From Akkermansiaceae bacterium UBA2381 (GTDB taxonomy: Bacteria > Verrucomicrobiota > Verrucomicrobiia > Verrucomicrobiales > DEV007): DNA of 64,000 nt. The DNA is taken from contig DDSV01000022.1 in NCBI GenBank assembly GCA_002344215.1, positions 8,925 to 72,924 on the forward strand. Direction: 5' to 3'. Positions 45,143 through 53,239 of the stretch are shown one piece after another; within the stretch, counting starts at the first letter, position 1, and each line of letters opens with the position of its first letter. A model generated the notes under the pieces. The model searched no databases. It saw only the letters and a list, made by a program, of their open reading frames with translations, and was not told the origin of the DNA. The translations under genes were made by a program, and so were the position numbers.

Positions 45143-45673
45143 ATGCGCTACTACTACGCCAACGAGCACAACCAACCGGTCGGCCCCTTCGCCAAGGACG
45201 ACCTTGTGAAGATGATGAGCGCGGGTGTGATCGATCTGGAAACCTACATTTGTCCGGAGGGAGGCCTGGAATGGTTTTCCCTGGGTTCTCTGATAACCCA
45301 GTCCTCGTCTTCTCCTCCGGTGACATCTCCTCCACGTCGAACAACGGATTTGAACATGGGCGATGCGAAACTCGAAAAGAACGCCAATGCTGCCGCCGCC
45401 GCCTCGGTTCTCTTTCCCCTCATCGCCATCATCCTGAACCTGATCGACGCTACCGTTCCATTTATGTTCGTGGGCGGGCGGAGCATCGGAAAGCTGTTCA
45501 TCTTTTTCCTCATCGGCCTGCTTGGCGTGCTGAACGCCCGCAAGCTGTTGAAGATCCCGGGCATCGCCGCCCGCAGGCCGAAAGCGGTCTTCTTTGCCTG
45601 GACCGGTATCGCAATGTTCGCCTTGTCCGTCCTCTTGCTCATCGTACTGGCTCAGGGGTTCGGTCCTCGCTGA
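45143..45673 (+). CDS. GYF_2-domain membrane protein, short
   Basis: The 176-residue protein has a GYF_2 domain at its start (YYYANEHNQPVGPFAKDD, SAGVIDLETYICPEGGLEWF) and three hydrophobic helices (about 85-105, 112-132, and 155-172). It starts 20 bases after the previous stop in the same orientation, so it is the third gene of the zinc-ribbon/Sel1 operon. The function is not known. Its 3' end is followed within about 80 bases by the IS30-type transposase. Confidence 0.7.
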   Translation: MRYYYANEHNQPVGPFAKDDLVKMMSAGVIDLETYICPEGGLEWFSLGSLITQSSSSPPVTSPPRRTTDLNMGDAKLEKNANAAAAASVLFPLIAIILNLIDATVPFMFVGGRSIGKLFIFFLIGLLGVLNARKLLKIPGIAARRPKAVFFAWTGIAMFALSVLLLIVLAQGFGPR

Positions 45674-45752
45674 TACAGGCGGCAAGCGGGAAGGTGGCAA
45701 ACGACGAAATTACTTTGTCCCCGGGAAATCAGAGGCCGCCCTCCGCGGCCAA

Positions 45753-46709
45753 CTGAAAACAGAGGAACGATATTCAATCGCGGCACAGCGTGGAGCCTAT
45801 ATCACGGTCTCACAGATCGCCTGTAATCTGGACAGGCATCGCAGTACCTTCTATCGTGAGATCAAACGCAACGCTTCGGCGCATGACGGCAATTATCGCG
45901 CCACCCACGCCTGTCAGAAGGCAAGTGCCCGCCAGAAAAGATCCAAGCGCAACATGCGCTTCGAAGCAGATGATTTCCGAGTGGTCGAACGGCTTGTTCG
46001 GAAGGATTTGAGCCCTGAGCAGGTGACCGGTCGTCTCGCGCTGGAGGGCACGCCAGTGATGAGCCATGAGACCATCTACAAGTGGATCTGGCAGGACAAA
46101 TCAGCGGGAGGCTCCCTGTGGAAGCACCTGCGTGGTGCCAACAAGCGGAGACGGAAACGATATGCGGCCAAGGACAGCCGAGGGCGATTGGCGGGCAAGA
46201 AGATGATCACGGAGCGGCCTGCGGTGGTTGAAAGGCGCTCGCGGATCGGCGACTGGGAGATCGACACAGTTCACGGCACGACCAAGGCCGGTGTGGTGAC
46301 CATCGTGGAACGGCGTAGCGGCCTGGTTCGCATGGGAAAGCTTAATCGCATCACCAAAGAGCAGACCGAGAAACGTACGATTGGATTGCTTTTGAGCGAT
46401 AAGATCCGGGTGAAAACCATCACTGCTGACAATGGTGGTGAGTTTCACGGATACCGACAACTGGAACGGGCGCTCGACACAAGTGTCTATTTCGCCCTCC
46501 CTCACCACGCGTGGGAGTGCGGAACCAATGAGAACACCAATGGCCTCATCAGGCAGTATCTACCCAAGGGGACGCCACTCGATGATCTGACTCAGCCCGA
46601 CTGCACGCGAATCGCAAAGACTCTCAACAATCGGCCAAGAAAACGCCTGGGATTCAAAACACCTAACGAGGTATATCATCGCCTTCCGGTTGTCGCGCTT
46701 CAAACTTGA
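45753..46709 (+). mobile_element. IS30-family transposase
   Basis: The translated frame shows the IS30 design. A helix-turn-helix (LKTEERYSIAAQRGAYITVS then IACNLDRHRSTFYREIKRN) is followed by SHETIYKWIWQDK and the DDE catalytic parts DWEIDTVHG, ITADNGGEFHGY and WECGTNENTNGLIRQYLPKG. About 320 residues are clear. There is no good ATG near the expected start, and the frame runs back into the GYF gene, so the N-terminus may be from a rare start codon or truncated. I found no terminal inverted repeats by eye. It ends two bases before the last cassette gene. Confidence 0.8.
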
Positions 46710-46711
46710 AA

Positions 46712-47239
46712 CTATTCTGTTTCTTCTCCGCGTGCGTCCTGATATCGCTCCAATACGACATCTACAGGATCGCGTTTGGAAAAACTACTACCGACCATGT
46801 TGTAGGTAAGCCACGCAACTATGGGGAGTATTAAAAGAAGGAACAGAATGGCGATAACTTTCAACCATACTGGCAGTTCTAGATGAGATCGCAAAAAGAA
46901 TAAACCTACCGCAATTCCCGTAATCACGAGTATGGATGCAATCCGACCCAAAACGTTTCCTAGGGAATCATAAACAGAGAAGGCAGCAAAAAATAATTTT
47001 AGAAGTGCAAATCTCGGCACTTCTTCCAACTCCAACCGAAGGTAATCTTCCTTATACTCAGTTTCGCCATTCACAATTGCGGACTCCAGTTCAGGTAAAT
47101 TCTTGGGGCTGGTTAATCCGCTGTAGAGGTTCGTATCTTCAACCCACTTGACGCAATTGCCTCGAACGCTAGCCTTCCAGTGATAGCCGAGCTGGCCAGG
47201 GCTCCGAACAACCACCTTACAGTTCTCTCTCTTTTTCAT
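46712..47239 (-). CDS. Membrane protein, cassette at the left end of the array
   Basis: The 175-residue product has two transmembrane helices near 110-150 (ASILVITGIAVGLFFL and LKVIAILFLLLILPIVAWL) after a mixed soluble start. No family recognised. It reads minus like the other cassettes, with an attC (47270-47326) upstream. No attC lies downstream, where the IS30 gene ends two bases away, so the original downstream site was probably lost to the insertion. Confidence 0.6.
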   Translation of the reverse strand: MKKRENCKVVVRSPGQLGYHWKASVRGNCVKWVEDTNLYSGLTSPKNLPELESAIVNGETEYKEDYLRLELEEVPRFALLKLFFAAFSVYDSLGNVLGRIASILVITGIAVGLFFLRSHLELPVWLKVIAILFLLLILPIVAWLTYNMVGSSFSKRDPVDVVLERYQDARGEETE

Positions 47240-47269
47240 GATTGAGCATTTCAGTTTTGTTTCTTGTGA

Positions 47270-47326
47270 GCAGAACGTCGAGCGCATGGAGGGCTGCAAG
47301 CCCTTCCATGACGCGCCTTGTTCACT
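47270..47326 (-). repeat. attC site 1 (short type)
   Basis: GCAGAAC at 47270 and GTTCACT at 47320 are the outer boxes, with an inner stem ATGGAGGG / CCCTTCCAT that leaves one base unpaired, as in attC. The right box departs from GTTRRRY at one base. Similar to the sites at 54973 and 61352. Confidence 0.75.
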
Positions 47327-47798
47327 ATTGGTTCGGATTCGTCCCCCAGCCGTCGAATTCGCAATCAAACTGGTGGCCAAGATCACACATCTGGCTAGTC
47401 CATCCCACAACAACTTCGTCGGTCATCTTCATTGGTGTAGTCCAACCTGTGATCACGAATTGGCTGGGATCGACAGCAGCCACCTCGTGACCACCTTCAT
47501 AGCCGCGATCAGCTAAATCCTTGGCCAATCCCTCAGCCTTCTCTGGGGTATTGGTGTAAAAGAAGTATTCCAGCTTCAGCTTGGATTCATCGGTCACGCC
47601 ATATCCGCGGAGCTGCTCCATAGTCTGCGGAGCCATTGTAATCTGCTTGGCTCGATTGGCTTTGAAGTCCGCTTCCGAAACGAACGTAGAAGCATCTGCC
47701 GCAGGTGAATGCCCATTGCTGTTGTCTGATTCCTTGTTGCGGCCGAAGAGTGATGAAAAAAAGCCCATAGCAAGAATCAGCAGGATGCGGTGCACCAT
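47325..47798 (-). CDS. RraB-like protein
   Basis: The 157-residue product ends with the RraB core: LEYFFYTNTPEKAEGLAKDL, GYEGGHEV, then FVITGWTTPMKM and LGHQFDCEFDGWGTN. The last part resembles the conserved DGW of RraB (regulator of RNase E activity B). An N-terminal stretch MGFFSSLFGRN precedes it. In E. coli RraB binds RNase E and alters mRNA decay; here it is only inferred. Start at 47798 is seven bases from the neighbouring attC; 47768 is an alternative. Confidence 0.65.
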   Translation of the reverse strand: MVHRILLILAMGFFSSLFGRNKESDNSNGHSPAADASTFVSEADFKANRAKQITMAPQTMEQLRGYGVTDESKLKLEYFFYTNTPEKAEGLAKDLADRGYEGGHEVAAVDPSQFVITGWTTPMKMTDEVVVGWTSQMCDLGHQFDCEFDGWGTNPNQ

Positions 47799-47804
47799 TT
47801 TCGT

Positions 47805-47897
47805 AGCGAACGTCTCGGATCAGGCGACGGCGAGCGCAAGACGATGCTGACACGACAGATAGCCTTCGAGCCGTTGCCTGCATCCGTTTTGTTAGGC
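47805..47897 (-). repeat. attC site 2
   Basis: AGCGAAC at 47805 and GTTAGGC at 47891 bracket inverted parts around TCTCGGATCAGG and CCTGCATCCG. It lies between the RraB-like and GNAT cassettes. Confidence 0.7.
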
Positions 47898-47907
47898 GTT
47901 TCCGGGT

Positions 47908-48369
47908 TCATGGGGTAGCGATGAATCCTGTCTTCACGCCGGCTCGAAATCCAGCCTGCTCATAGAAGCGCAGGGTCGCTTCGTCTTTGCGTCCAGTCAG
48001 GAGCATTACCTTGTAGCAGTCCTGCTCCCACGCCCATTGCAGCGCGGAGCGCAGGAGCAACGTAGCGAGGCCGCGGCGGCGGAACTCTGGATGCGTCACC
48101 ACGTTCTCGATGAGACCATAAGGCCGGGCGGAACGGGTGAGATTCGGGACGATGGTGAGGGTGCAGGTGGCCACGAGGGCCCCTTTCAGTTCCGCCCCAA
48201 AATAATGGAGATCAGGATTCGCGCAGATGCGCTTCCACAAGGCTTCGAGGTCGGCTCCCACGGGCAACTCGGGGTCCGATGGGTGGAGATGCCGGTAGAG
48301 ACCGAGCAGACTTGGCAGCTCGTCCGCGCAAACCTTCCGGATGATAGGTGGCTGGAGAGATGGTTGCAT
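47908..48369 (-). CDS. GNAT-family N-acetyltransferase (cassette)
   Basis: The 153-residue product shows the GNAT core: GLIENVVTHPEFRRRGLATLL with the RRGLAT acetyl-CoA loop, then WEQDCYKVMLLTGRKDEATL and FYEQAGFRAGVKTGF. Small acetyltransferases of this kind are common cassette cargo and can modify drugs or metabolites; the substrate is unknown. It begins right at the stop of the HAD gene, so both may sit in one two-gene cassette. Confidence 0.85.
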   Translation of the reverse strand: MQPSLQPPIIRKVCADELPSLLGLYRHLHPSDPELPVGADLEALWKRICANPDLHYFGAELKGALVATCTLTIVPNLTRSARPYGLIENVVTHPEFRRRGLATLLLRSALQWAWEQDCYKVMLLTGRKDEATLRFYEQAGFRAGVKTGFIATP

Positions 48370-49071
48370 CTAGGCGGGAGGAACAGGCTGAGATTCGTGG
48401 AGAACGGTCATGATGGAATCTGCATCGCGATAGTCCGCGAAAACGTGCTGCGCGCCCTCGGCATAAAGACGGTCCGCCCTCGCTCGCTCGTGGGCCAAAC
48501 CGATGAAACGATACCCAAGGTTGCGCGAGGCGCGGGCATCCCAAACCCCATCCCCGATGTAAATGACGGAATCAAAGGAGTCCCGAGAACAAGCCTGCGC
48601 CGCCCGCCTGAGCGACGCATGCATGATGGCTTCCCGAGAATGGGCATCATCCGAAAAAGCTGCCGGAAGACTTGAGAGATCCAGCCCGGCACTTGCGAGC
48701 TTGAGCCGGGCGGAGCACTCCCATCCGCCGCTGGCCAGCGACACGGCAAACGCGGCATCGGCCATCAACTCCCCCAGAAACTCGCGTGCCCCGAAAACCG
48801 GGCCAAATGGCTGAGCGGAGGTAGAGCGAGTGAGCAGCGTCACGAAATGAGACTGAAAGGAGGCTACCTCGGCCAGCCCGGGTGAGCGCCCGCGCTGGCT
48901 CTGGAAGATCGCCTCCAGGATGGCTGAGTCGCTGCAGTGAGGATAACTCGCCCAATCGGTATTGATCTCCGCAAAGCCAAAGACCTCCTGCAGAGCTTGG
49001 ACGAAGCACCTTTCGTCGGCTTCTTTCGTCAGCGTAAGCGTGCCATCGATGTCGAACATTATCAGCTTCAT
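48370..49071 (-). CDS. HAD-superfamily hydrolase (cassette)
   Basis: The 233-residue protein has HAD motif I in LIMFDIDGTLTLTKEAD, a helical cap (about 15-95), motif II around VSLASGGWECS, motif III near FSDDAHSREAI and motif IV in IYIGDGVWDARASRNLG. It should be a small-molecule phosphatase, for example of phosphoglycolate type. An ATG at 49071 follows a GTG at 49080. The stop touches the start of the GNAT gene, which suggests coupled translation. Confidence 0.85.
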   Translation of the reverse strand: MKLIMFDIDGTLTLTKEADERCFVQALQEVFGFAEINTDWASYPHCSDSAILEAIFQSQRGRSPGLAEVASFQSHFVTLLTRSTSAQPFGPVFGAREFLGELMADAAFAVSLASGGWECSARLKLASAGLDLSSLPAAFSDDAHSREAIMHASLRRAAQACSRDSFDSVIYIGDGVWDARASRNLGYRFIGLAHERARADRLYAEGAQHVFADYRDADSIMTVLHESQPVPPA

Positions 49072-49088
49072 GGTGTGCACGAGAAATC

Positions 49089-49215
49089 ATCTAACGTCTA
49101 GCGCAGACGTCCCTGCCAGCGGGAGCAAGCGTTGAACGCGGGGGTGATGTTGGAACTACGGGATATCATGGAAACAAGGCGGTTGGTAGGGGGGCACTGG
49201 CGCGGCTTGTTATCC
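49089..49215 (-). repeat. attC site 3
   Basis: ATCTAAC at 49089 and GTTATCC at 49209 are the outer boxes; AGCGCAGACGTCCCTGCC and the GGCACTGGCGCGGC part form the imperfect arms. It lies between the two HAD cassettes. Confidence 0.7.
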
Positions 49216-49866
49216 GTTCTTGTCGAGCAGTTCAGGAAGCTGCCTCATATCAGTGCATGTGGCATTCGCAGCCAAGCACCGAGGATGGGCGGCCGACGGA
49301 ATGAAAATGGTCCGCAAACCGGCATCTCTCGCCCCTTCAATATCTGCGACTGGGTTGTCGCCCACGTAGAATGCTTCGTCGGGACGCACCCCGAGTTCGG
49401 AGCATGCCAAATGAAAAATGGCTGAATCAGGCTTGCGGAGGCTCACTGCGGTCGAAACAATCACGCTGCTGAACAGCGACGCGACTCCCAATCTGCGAAA
49501 ATTCCGCTCCTGAAACGGGCTCATGCCATTCGAGATCAAGCCGAGCTTGAAGCTGGTGGAAATATCCTTCAACGCATCAAGAACGCCAGGCATGGGAACA
49601 CAAAACGCACAGAAACACGATTCGTAAACGGCGAGCAATTCCGAAGAAGACCAGGATTCGATGTGAAACTCTGCGATGAGCGAAGAATAGACCTTGTCCT
49701 TCCAAACCGTTCCATTCGCGTCAAGTTCCACAAACCGCGAAATAAACGCCGCCTGATCTTCGACATATGGCCGAAGCATCCCTTCACACTGCCACGACAA
49801 GAAACCTTGAAGCGACTTAACGCGGTCAAGGAGCGTCTGGTCTAGATCAAAGATTACGGCTCGCAC
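49210..49866 (-). CDS. HAD-superfamily hydrolase, subfamily IA type (cassette)
   Basis: The 218-residue product has motif I in AVIFDLDQTLLDRVKSL, an alpha-helical cap, motif II in LGLISNGMSPFQERN and motif IV in AFYVGDNPVADIEGARDAGL. It is likely a phosphatase of the phosphoglycolate/pyrophosphate or nucleotide type. The start is a GTG at 49866, 15 bases from the attC box. This is the second HAD enzyme in neighbouring cassettes; the two are not close copies. Confidence 0.85.
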   Translation of the reverse strand: MRAVIFDLDQTLLDRVKSLQGFLSWQCEGMLRPYVEDQAAFISRFVELDANGTVWKDKVYSSLIAEFHIESWSSSELLAVYESCFCAFCVPMPGVLDALKDISTSFKLGLISNGMSPFQERNFRRLGVASLFSSVIVSTAVSLRKPDSAIFHLACSELGVRPDEAFYVGDNPVADIEGARDAGLRTIFIPSAAHPRCLAANATCTDMRQLPELLDKNG

Positions 49867-49881
49867 GATGGAATAATTTTG

Positions 49882-49935
49882 GCCGAACGTCAGGTCGCTG
49901 GCAGGCGAAGCCTTGCCAGCCGCCCCGTGTTAGGC
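49882..49935 (-). repeat. attC site 4 (short type)
   Basis: GCCGAAC at 49882 and GTTAGGC at 49929 enclose GCTGGCAGGC and GCCTTGCCAGC, which pair with one extra base on one side, the extrahelical base expected in attC. Confidence 0.85.
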
Positions 49936-50397
49936 CGTATGCTTTGGGTGGTAGATGGTAACCTCATAATCGAGCAAGTTCTCATATTCCTCATCGGGAA
50001 AGCTCACCACAATCTCTCTGTCCGGAAAGTCACGCTTGAGCTTGCACGCCCACATGTCGCGAAGCCTTCGGCCAAGGTAAAGTACCAGCTCTCTTGGCAC
50101 GTTCAACTCATCGCTAGAAAAAAGGTCGAGAATGTGGCGGTGATTCATCACTGCCTCAACTTGTCCTCGACGACCAGAAGTGTGCTTCATCCAGGTCTCG
50201 TAAGACTCCGTCGTGAAGTCTGCAAACATGATGCAGTCGTCGTGAATCGTGAACTCTGGCCAGAATAGCTGAGCATAACCGACGGCGTGGTCGAATCGTC
50301 CAACGTAGCGAATCCACGATTCCGCATCAGTTCCCTTGCCGTCATTCCAGGCCTGCAACTCGGGAATCATCCGCGTGAAATCTGGTGAGGTGCTCAT
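49930..50397 (-). CDS. Hypothetical protein (cassette)
   Basis: The 155-residue product is acidic and Trp/Tyr-rich. It includes FTIHDDCIMFADFTTESYET and SWIRYVGRFDHAVGYAQLFW, and ends VSFPDEEYENLLDYEVTIYH. There is no signal, no membrane helix and no family I recognise. The ATG at 50397 is four bases from the attC box. Confidence 0.65.
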   Translation of the reverse strand: MSTSPDFTRMIPELQAWNDGKGTDAESWIRYVGRFDHAVGYAQLFWPEFTIHDDCIMFADFTTESYETWMKHTSGRRGQVEAVMNHRHILDLFSSDELNVPRELVLYLGRRLRDMWACKLKRDFPDREIVVSFPDEEYENLLDYEVTIYHPKHTA

Positions 50398-50400
50398 GTG

Positions 50401-50524
50401 GCCGAACGTCGAGGCATGGCAGCCCGATCCGGGAGCGCGGCCTCGATGGGAGGATAAGGATTCGAATCAGGGAAGTCAATCAACTCAAAGCGGGATCGGG
50501 CTTGCCATCGCCGACTTGTTGTGC
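50401..50524 (-). repeat. attC site 5 (type B)
   Basis: GCCGAAC at 50401 and GTTGTGC at 50518 bound GAGGCATGGCAGCCCGATC and GATCGGGCTTGCCATCGCC, an imperfect inverted pair with unpaired bases. Nearly the same site recurs at 60925, 61909, 62992 and 63968. Confidence 0.9.
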
Positions 50525-50551
50525 CCGTTGGGTTTGGTTCGCGGTGTCGCA

Positions 50552-50818
50552 TCATAGGAGCGAGGGAGGATCCTCCCAAAGACTTTGAAAGCGTCTCCAC
50601 TTCCAGAGCGCCAAGCAGAGTATCCAGGCCACTCCGTAAACTACGGAGAATAGCCAGTCATTAGCCAACACCGAAATTAGAATCGGAATAGGAAGAAAGA
50701 ATCTGGCGATCCAGGATCCGATGTAGACGAAAGAACAGATAAGCAGAAACGGAGCGAGAAGTGTCGCTCGCCAGATCAACGCCCACGTGATCAGGGCTGG
50801 CTCTGTGAAGCTCTTCAT
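50552..50818 (-). CDS. Small membrane protein (cassette)
   Basis: The 88-residue protein has two long hydrophobic segments (WALIWRATLLAPFLLICSFV and ISVLANDWLFSVVYGVAWIL) and a Trp-rich end KWRRFQSLWEDPPSLL. No family recognised. The ATG at 50818 is the first after a degenerate attC. Confidence 0.6.
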   Translation of the reverse strand: MKSFTEPALITWALIWRATLLAPFLLICSFVYIGSWIARFFLPIPILISVLANDWLFSVVYGVAWILCLALWKWRRFQSLWEDPPSLL

Positions 50819-50822
50819 TTTC

Positions 50823-50947
50823 TGGCACGTCAAGAGTGACCCGAAGCCTACAGGCAGCGCCACTCCGAAACAGGGTTAAGTGTGTGAGTAAAGAGGGGCA
50901 CTTCGACTCTGGACGGTATGCTGTTGGCGTCCACTCGCTTGTTCCGC
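50823..50947 (-). repeat. attC site 6 (degenerate type A)
   Basis: TGGCACG at 50823 lacks the AAC of a left box, while GTTCCGC at 50941 fits the right box less well. The inner part (AGCGCCACTCCG) aligns with type A sites. It may be a decayed site. Confidence 0.5.
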
Positions 50948-50957
50948 AAATCGATAG

Positions 50958-51230
50958 TTAGAGTGGCTTTCCGAGGTATCCGTAAATGGCCGCTCGAACA
51001 AAAACAAGAAGCACCCAACTTCCCACCATGATCCCGCCGATGGCCATGAATTCATCCATGGGAAGGTCTCCTTTCATTCTCACGAAGAGCATTGGTGCAA
51101 TGACTGCAAAAAATGATCCCACGAAGACAATCTGTTCGACCGGGCTCTCCATGTCCGAAGCAAGGATCATCGGTATTGGCATGAGCAGGGCCAGTAGAAT
51201 CAATCGAGGATGTTTCTTCAAGATCGTCAT
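50958..51230 (-). CDS. Small membrane protein (cassette)
   Basis: The 90-residue product has hydrophobic helices at about 8-25, 32-50 and 62-82 (VGSFFAVIAPMLFV and MVGSWVLLVFVRAAIYG). Basic residues flank the first helix. No known family. The start is 11 bases from attC 7. Confidence 0.6.
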   Translation of the reverse strand: MTILKKHPRLILLALLMPIPMILASDMESPVEQIVFVGSFFAVIAPMLFVRMKGDLPMDEFMAIGGIMVGSWVLLVFVRAAIYGYLGKPL

Positions 51231-51240
51231 CCGTTTTTCA

Positions 51241-51366
51241 GCAGAACGTCGAGCGCTGGCGACCCGCTACCGGGAGCGCCACGCCGCAACGGGGTTAAAG
51301 GTTAAAGTAACGGGATCATTCCGACAAGTGGCGAGTAGCGGGTTGTCCAGCCGCGTTTTGTTGGGC
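51241..51366 (-). repeat. attC site 7 (type A)
   Basis: GCAGAAC at 51241 and GTTGGGC at 51360 bound CGCTGGCGACCCGCTAC and GTAGCGGGTTGTCCAGC, an imperfect inverted pair. The last 50 bases also encode the tail and stop codon of the protein gene at 51316. Confidence 0.9.
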
Positions 51367-51903
51367 TTCTTGTTGCAGTTGCTCCACTCCAAACGCCTCG
51401 GGCTTAGGAGCGGATCTCATGTGGAGCTCGATTTCTTCCACGAAGCCCCTTATCTGCCTTACCCACGTTTTCCCAGTGAGAAGCTCCCACTGTCTATGGA
51501 CGTTATCTTCCCGAATCTCGAATACGGCGTCGGCTCCTCGTATCGCGGTTGTTCCGTGAAACTCGCCCAGGAATAGGATGTATTCCTTGCCTGCGCCAAC
51601 ACTCCCAATAAGCGTAGGCTCAGCCACAAAGTAGATCTTCGCCTTGCCACCCTTCCGCGCTACGAAAACATCTGATTCATCCTTTAAAACTCTCGTTACC
51701 TCAAGCGTCGCCCATCGCAATTCATCTGGTTCGACGTTTGGATACGGACTTTCTATCGGCCGTCCTGTGGCGACAACCCTAGCTCGCACAATTACGGGAG
51801 AGCCGTCGACGACCTCCTTCAGGCTTCGCCTGGTAGTCGTAATCCCGTAGCTAGTTGCTGCGTTCATCGAGACAAGGGTCGCAATAATGGCTAGCGTTCT
51901 CAT
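51316..51903 (-). CDS. Secreted hypothetical protein (cassette)
   Basis: The 195-residue product has a signal peptide (MRTLAIIATLVSMNAATSYG), then RRSLKEVVDGSPVIVRARVV and GKEYILFLGEFHG, a beta-rich exported domain of no known family. The last 16 residues or so, ending QNAAGQPATRHLSE, come from the downstream attC site. The ATG at 51903 is 11 bases from attC 8. Confidence 0.65.
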   Translation of the reverse strand: MRTLAIIATLVSMNAATSYGITTTRRSLKEVVDGSPVIVRARVVATGRPIESPYPNVEPDELRWATLEVTRVLKDESDVFVARKGGKAKIYFVAEPTLIGSVGAGKEYILFLGEFHGTTAIRGADAVFEIREDNVHRQWELLTGKTWVRQIRGFVEEIELHMRSAPKPEAFGVEQLQQEAQQNAAGQPATRHLSE

Positions 51904-51913
51904 TGTGTCTTGT

Positions 51914-52002
51914 GCCCAACGTATAGGCCATCCACGGCGGGGAGGGAAGCCCGAATTCAAATTTGGACGCTACCCGCCGTTGGATGTGCCGGCTTGTTGG
52001 GT
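51914..52002 (-). repeat. attC site 8
   Basis: GCCCAAC at 51914 and GTTGGGT at 51996 are near-perfect consensus boxes. Inside, ATCCACGGCGGG pairs with CCCGCCGTTGGAT imperfectly. Confidence 0.85.
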
Positions 52003-52494
52003 TTCTTCTTTTGTGCGGAAGATGATGTCACAGTGGGCAAAGTCAATCAAAGCATCCCTGCCTATAAGATCGGCATTGTCTGCTCTGCAAATTCGAACCC
52101 GCAAATAGCGAAAGTCCCGGAAGCCCAATGTGTCCCAATCAAAAAGTGAAATCATTCGTAGATCGACAGTGGAGGTTAATACACTGCTGATAGGGTGGTC
52201 CCAGTAGCCAGAAGCAGGAGAATCGCGGGCAATCATCAACGGGAGTTCGCGTGATCCAGAACTGACTTGGTAGCAGTCCAAAACGGTGGTATCTGCATCC
52301 CAGAGGTGGGCGATGGGGAGAGCGCCTTCGGGCAGGCGATACATCACTATTGCTTCGAAGAGAGCCACATAAGCCACACTGAACGCGTCCCTCAAGTCCC
52401 AGTCCTGATCACGTTGGGCATCCACGTAAAAATAGACGTTCCACAGGTGTCGGACAGCCTCACGAAATTTTAGAAAACGATTCGTGATATCCAT
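51970..52494 (-). CDS. Hypothetical protein (cassette)
   Basis: The 174-residue product is soluble, rich in aromatic residues and Asp (DITNRFLKFREAVRHLWNVY, RDAFSVAYVALFEAIVMYRL, HPISSVLTSTVDLRMISLFD). No family recognised. An ATG at 52500 two codons earlier is an alternative. The final residues QQAGTSNGG are read from attC 8. Confidence 0.6.
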   Translation of the reverse strand: MDITNRFLKFREAVRHLWNVYFYVDAQRDQDWDLRDAFSVAYVALFEAIVMYRLPEGALPIAHLWDADTTVLDCYQVSSGSRELPLMIARDSPASGYWDHPISSVLTSTVDLRMISLFDWDTLGFRDFRYLRVRICRADNADLIGRDALIDFAHCDIIFRTKEETQQAGTSNGG

Positions 52495-52513
52495 GTGCAT
52501 TCTCTTTATTGCA

Positions 52514-52639
52514 ACCCAACGTCGAGCGCTGGCACCCGCTACCGGGAGCGCCACGCCGCAACGGGGTTGAAGGTTGAAGCAACGGGGATCATTTCGACTC
52601 AGGGCGTTTAGCGGGTTGTCCAGCCGCGTTTTGTTGTGC
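52514..52639 (-). repeat. attC site 9 (type A)
   Basis: ACCCAAC at 52514 and GTTGTGC at 52633 with type A arms GCGCTGGC-ACCCGCTAC and TAGCGGGTTGTCCAGCC. One base fewer than sites 7 and 13 in the left arm. Confidence 0.9.
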
Positions 52640-53039
52640 CTTCGGTGTTTACGCGGCTTAGGTAGCCTCGCTCGAACCAAAAGTCCACGTCGTAGTTCGC
52701 GCCGGCTGCCTTCGCTGCCTCCACGTCATCTGCGAAAATCATTAAGTAGTAGCATCCTGTTTGCCGCGACCTGGATGCGATATCGGTGAGGCTTACCCGA
52801 ACCTCAGGCGCCATAGGGTTCTCACCGAGCCACCATCGCACGATCTCGTAGAGCACGGCTAGAAATCTCATTCGCCGTAAGCAAGATCGGTCGGCTACAA
52901 GATCAATGTAAAGCTGGGTGTGCTCGCCAATTCGGAGGGAGTATTGCCAATCCTCGCAGGGCTCTGCCTCCTCGGTGGAATGCGCCCATTCCCGGATCTC
53001 AGTAATCGTCGGATTCCAGGGATTTCGAATAGAATTCAT
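52608..53039 (-). CDS. Hypothetical protein (cassette)
   Basis: The 143-residue product includes QLYIDLVADRSCLRRMRFLA, EIVRWWLGENPMAPEVRVSL and DDVEAAKAAGANYDVDFWFE. It is soluble and has no known family. The end EGTTKRGWTTR is read from attC 9, in a different frame from the type A tails elsewhere. The ATG at 53039 is six bases from the GCACAAC box at 53046. Confidence 0.6.
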   Translation of the reverse strand: MNSIRNPWNPTITEIREWAHSTEEAEPCEDWQYSLRIGEHTQLYIDLVADRSCLRRMRFLAVLYEIVRWWLGENPMAPEVRVSLTDIASRSRQTGCYYLMIFADDVEAAKAAGANYDVDFWFERGYLSRVNTEGTTKRGWTTR

Positions 53040-53045
53040 TTTCTG

Positions 53046-53052
53046 GCACAAC
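53046..53052 (-). repeat. Orphan attC left box (degraded site)
   Basis: GCACAAC stands at the position where other cassettes have the attC left box, but the following 190 bases do not form an attC. They contain unrelated GC-rich palindromes (such as CGGGCCCG and CCGGTGGACCGG) and no matching right box. The attC here appears to be broken by an insertion or deletion. Confidence 0.45.
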
Positions 53053-53239
53053 AGTACAATTAGTCCAATTTCATATCAGCCCGCCCGCTGTTCACCGACC
53101 GGCTGGGCCGGTTCGGTGCAACGCGGGCCCGGTTGTCCGGTGGACCGGAGAGGAGTGTAGCGAGGGCGGAAAAGGGGCGTCAAGCTTCTTCTCCCCAACT
53201 TCAAACTCCGCCAAGAACAGATTCGAAGGGCACGCGGGT

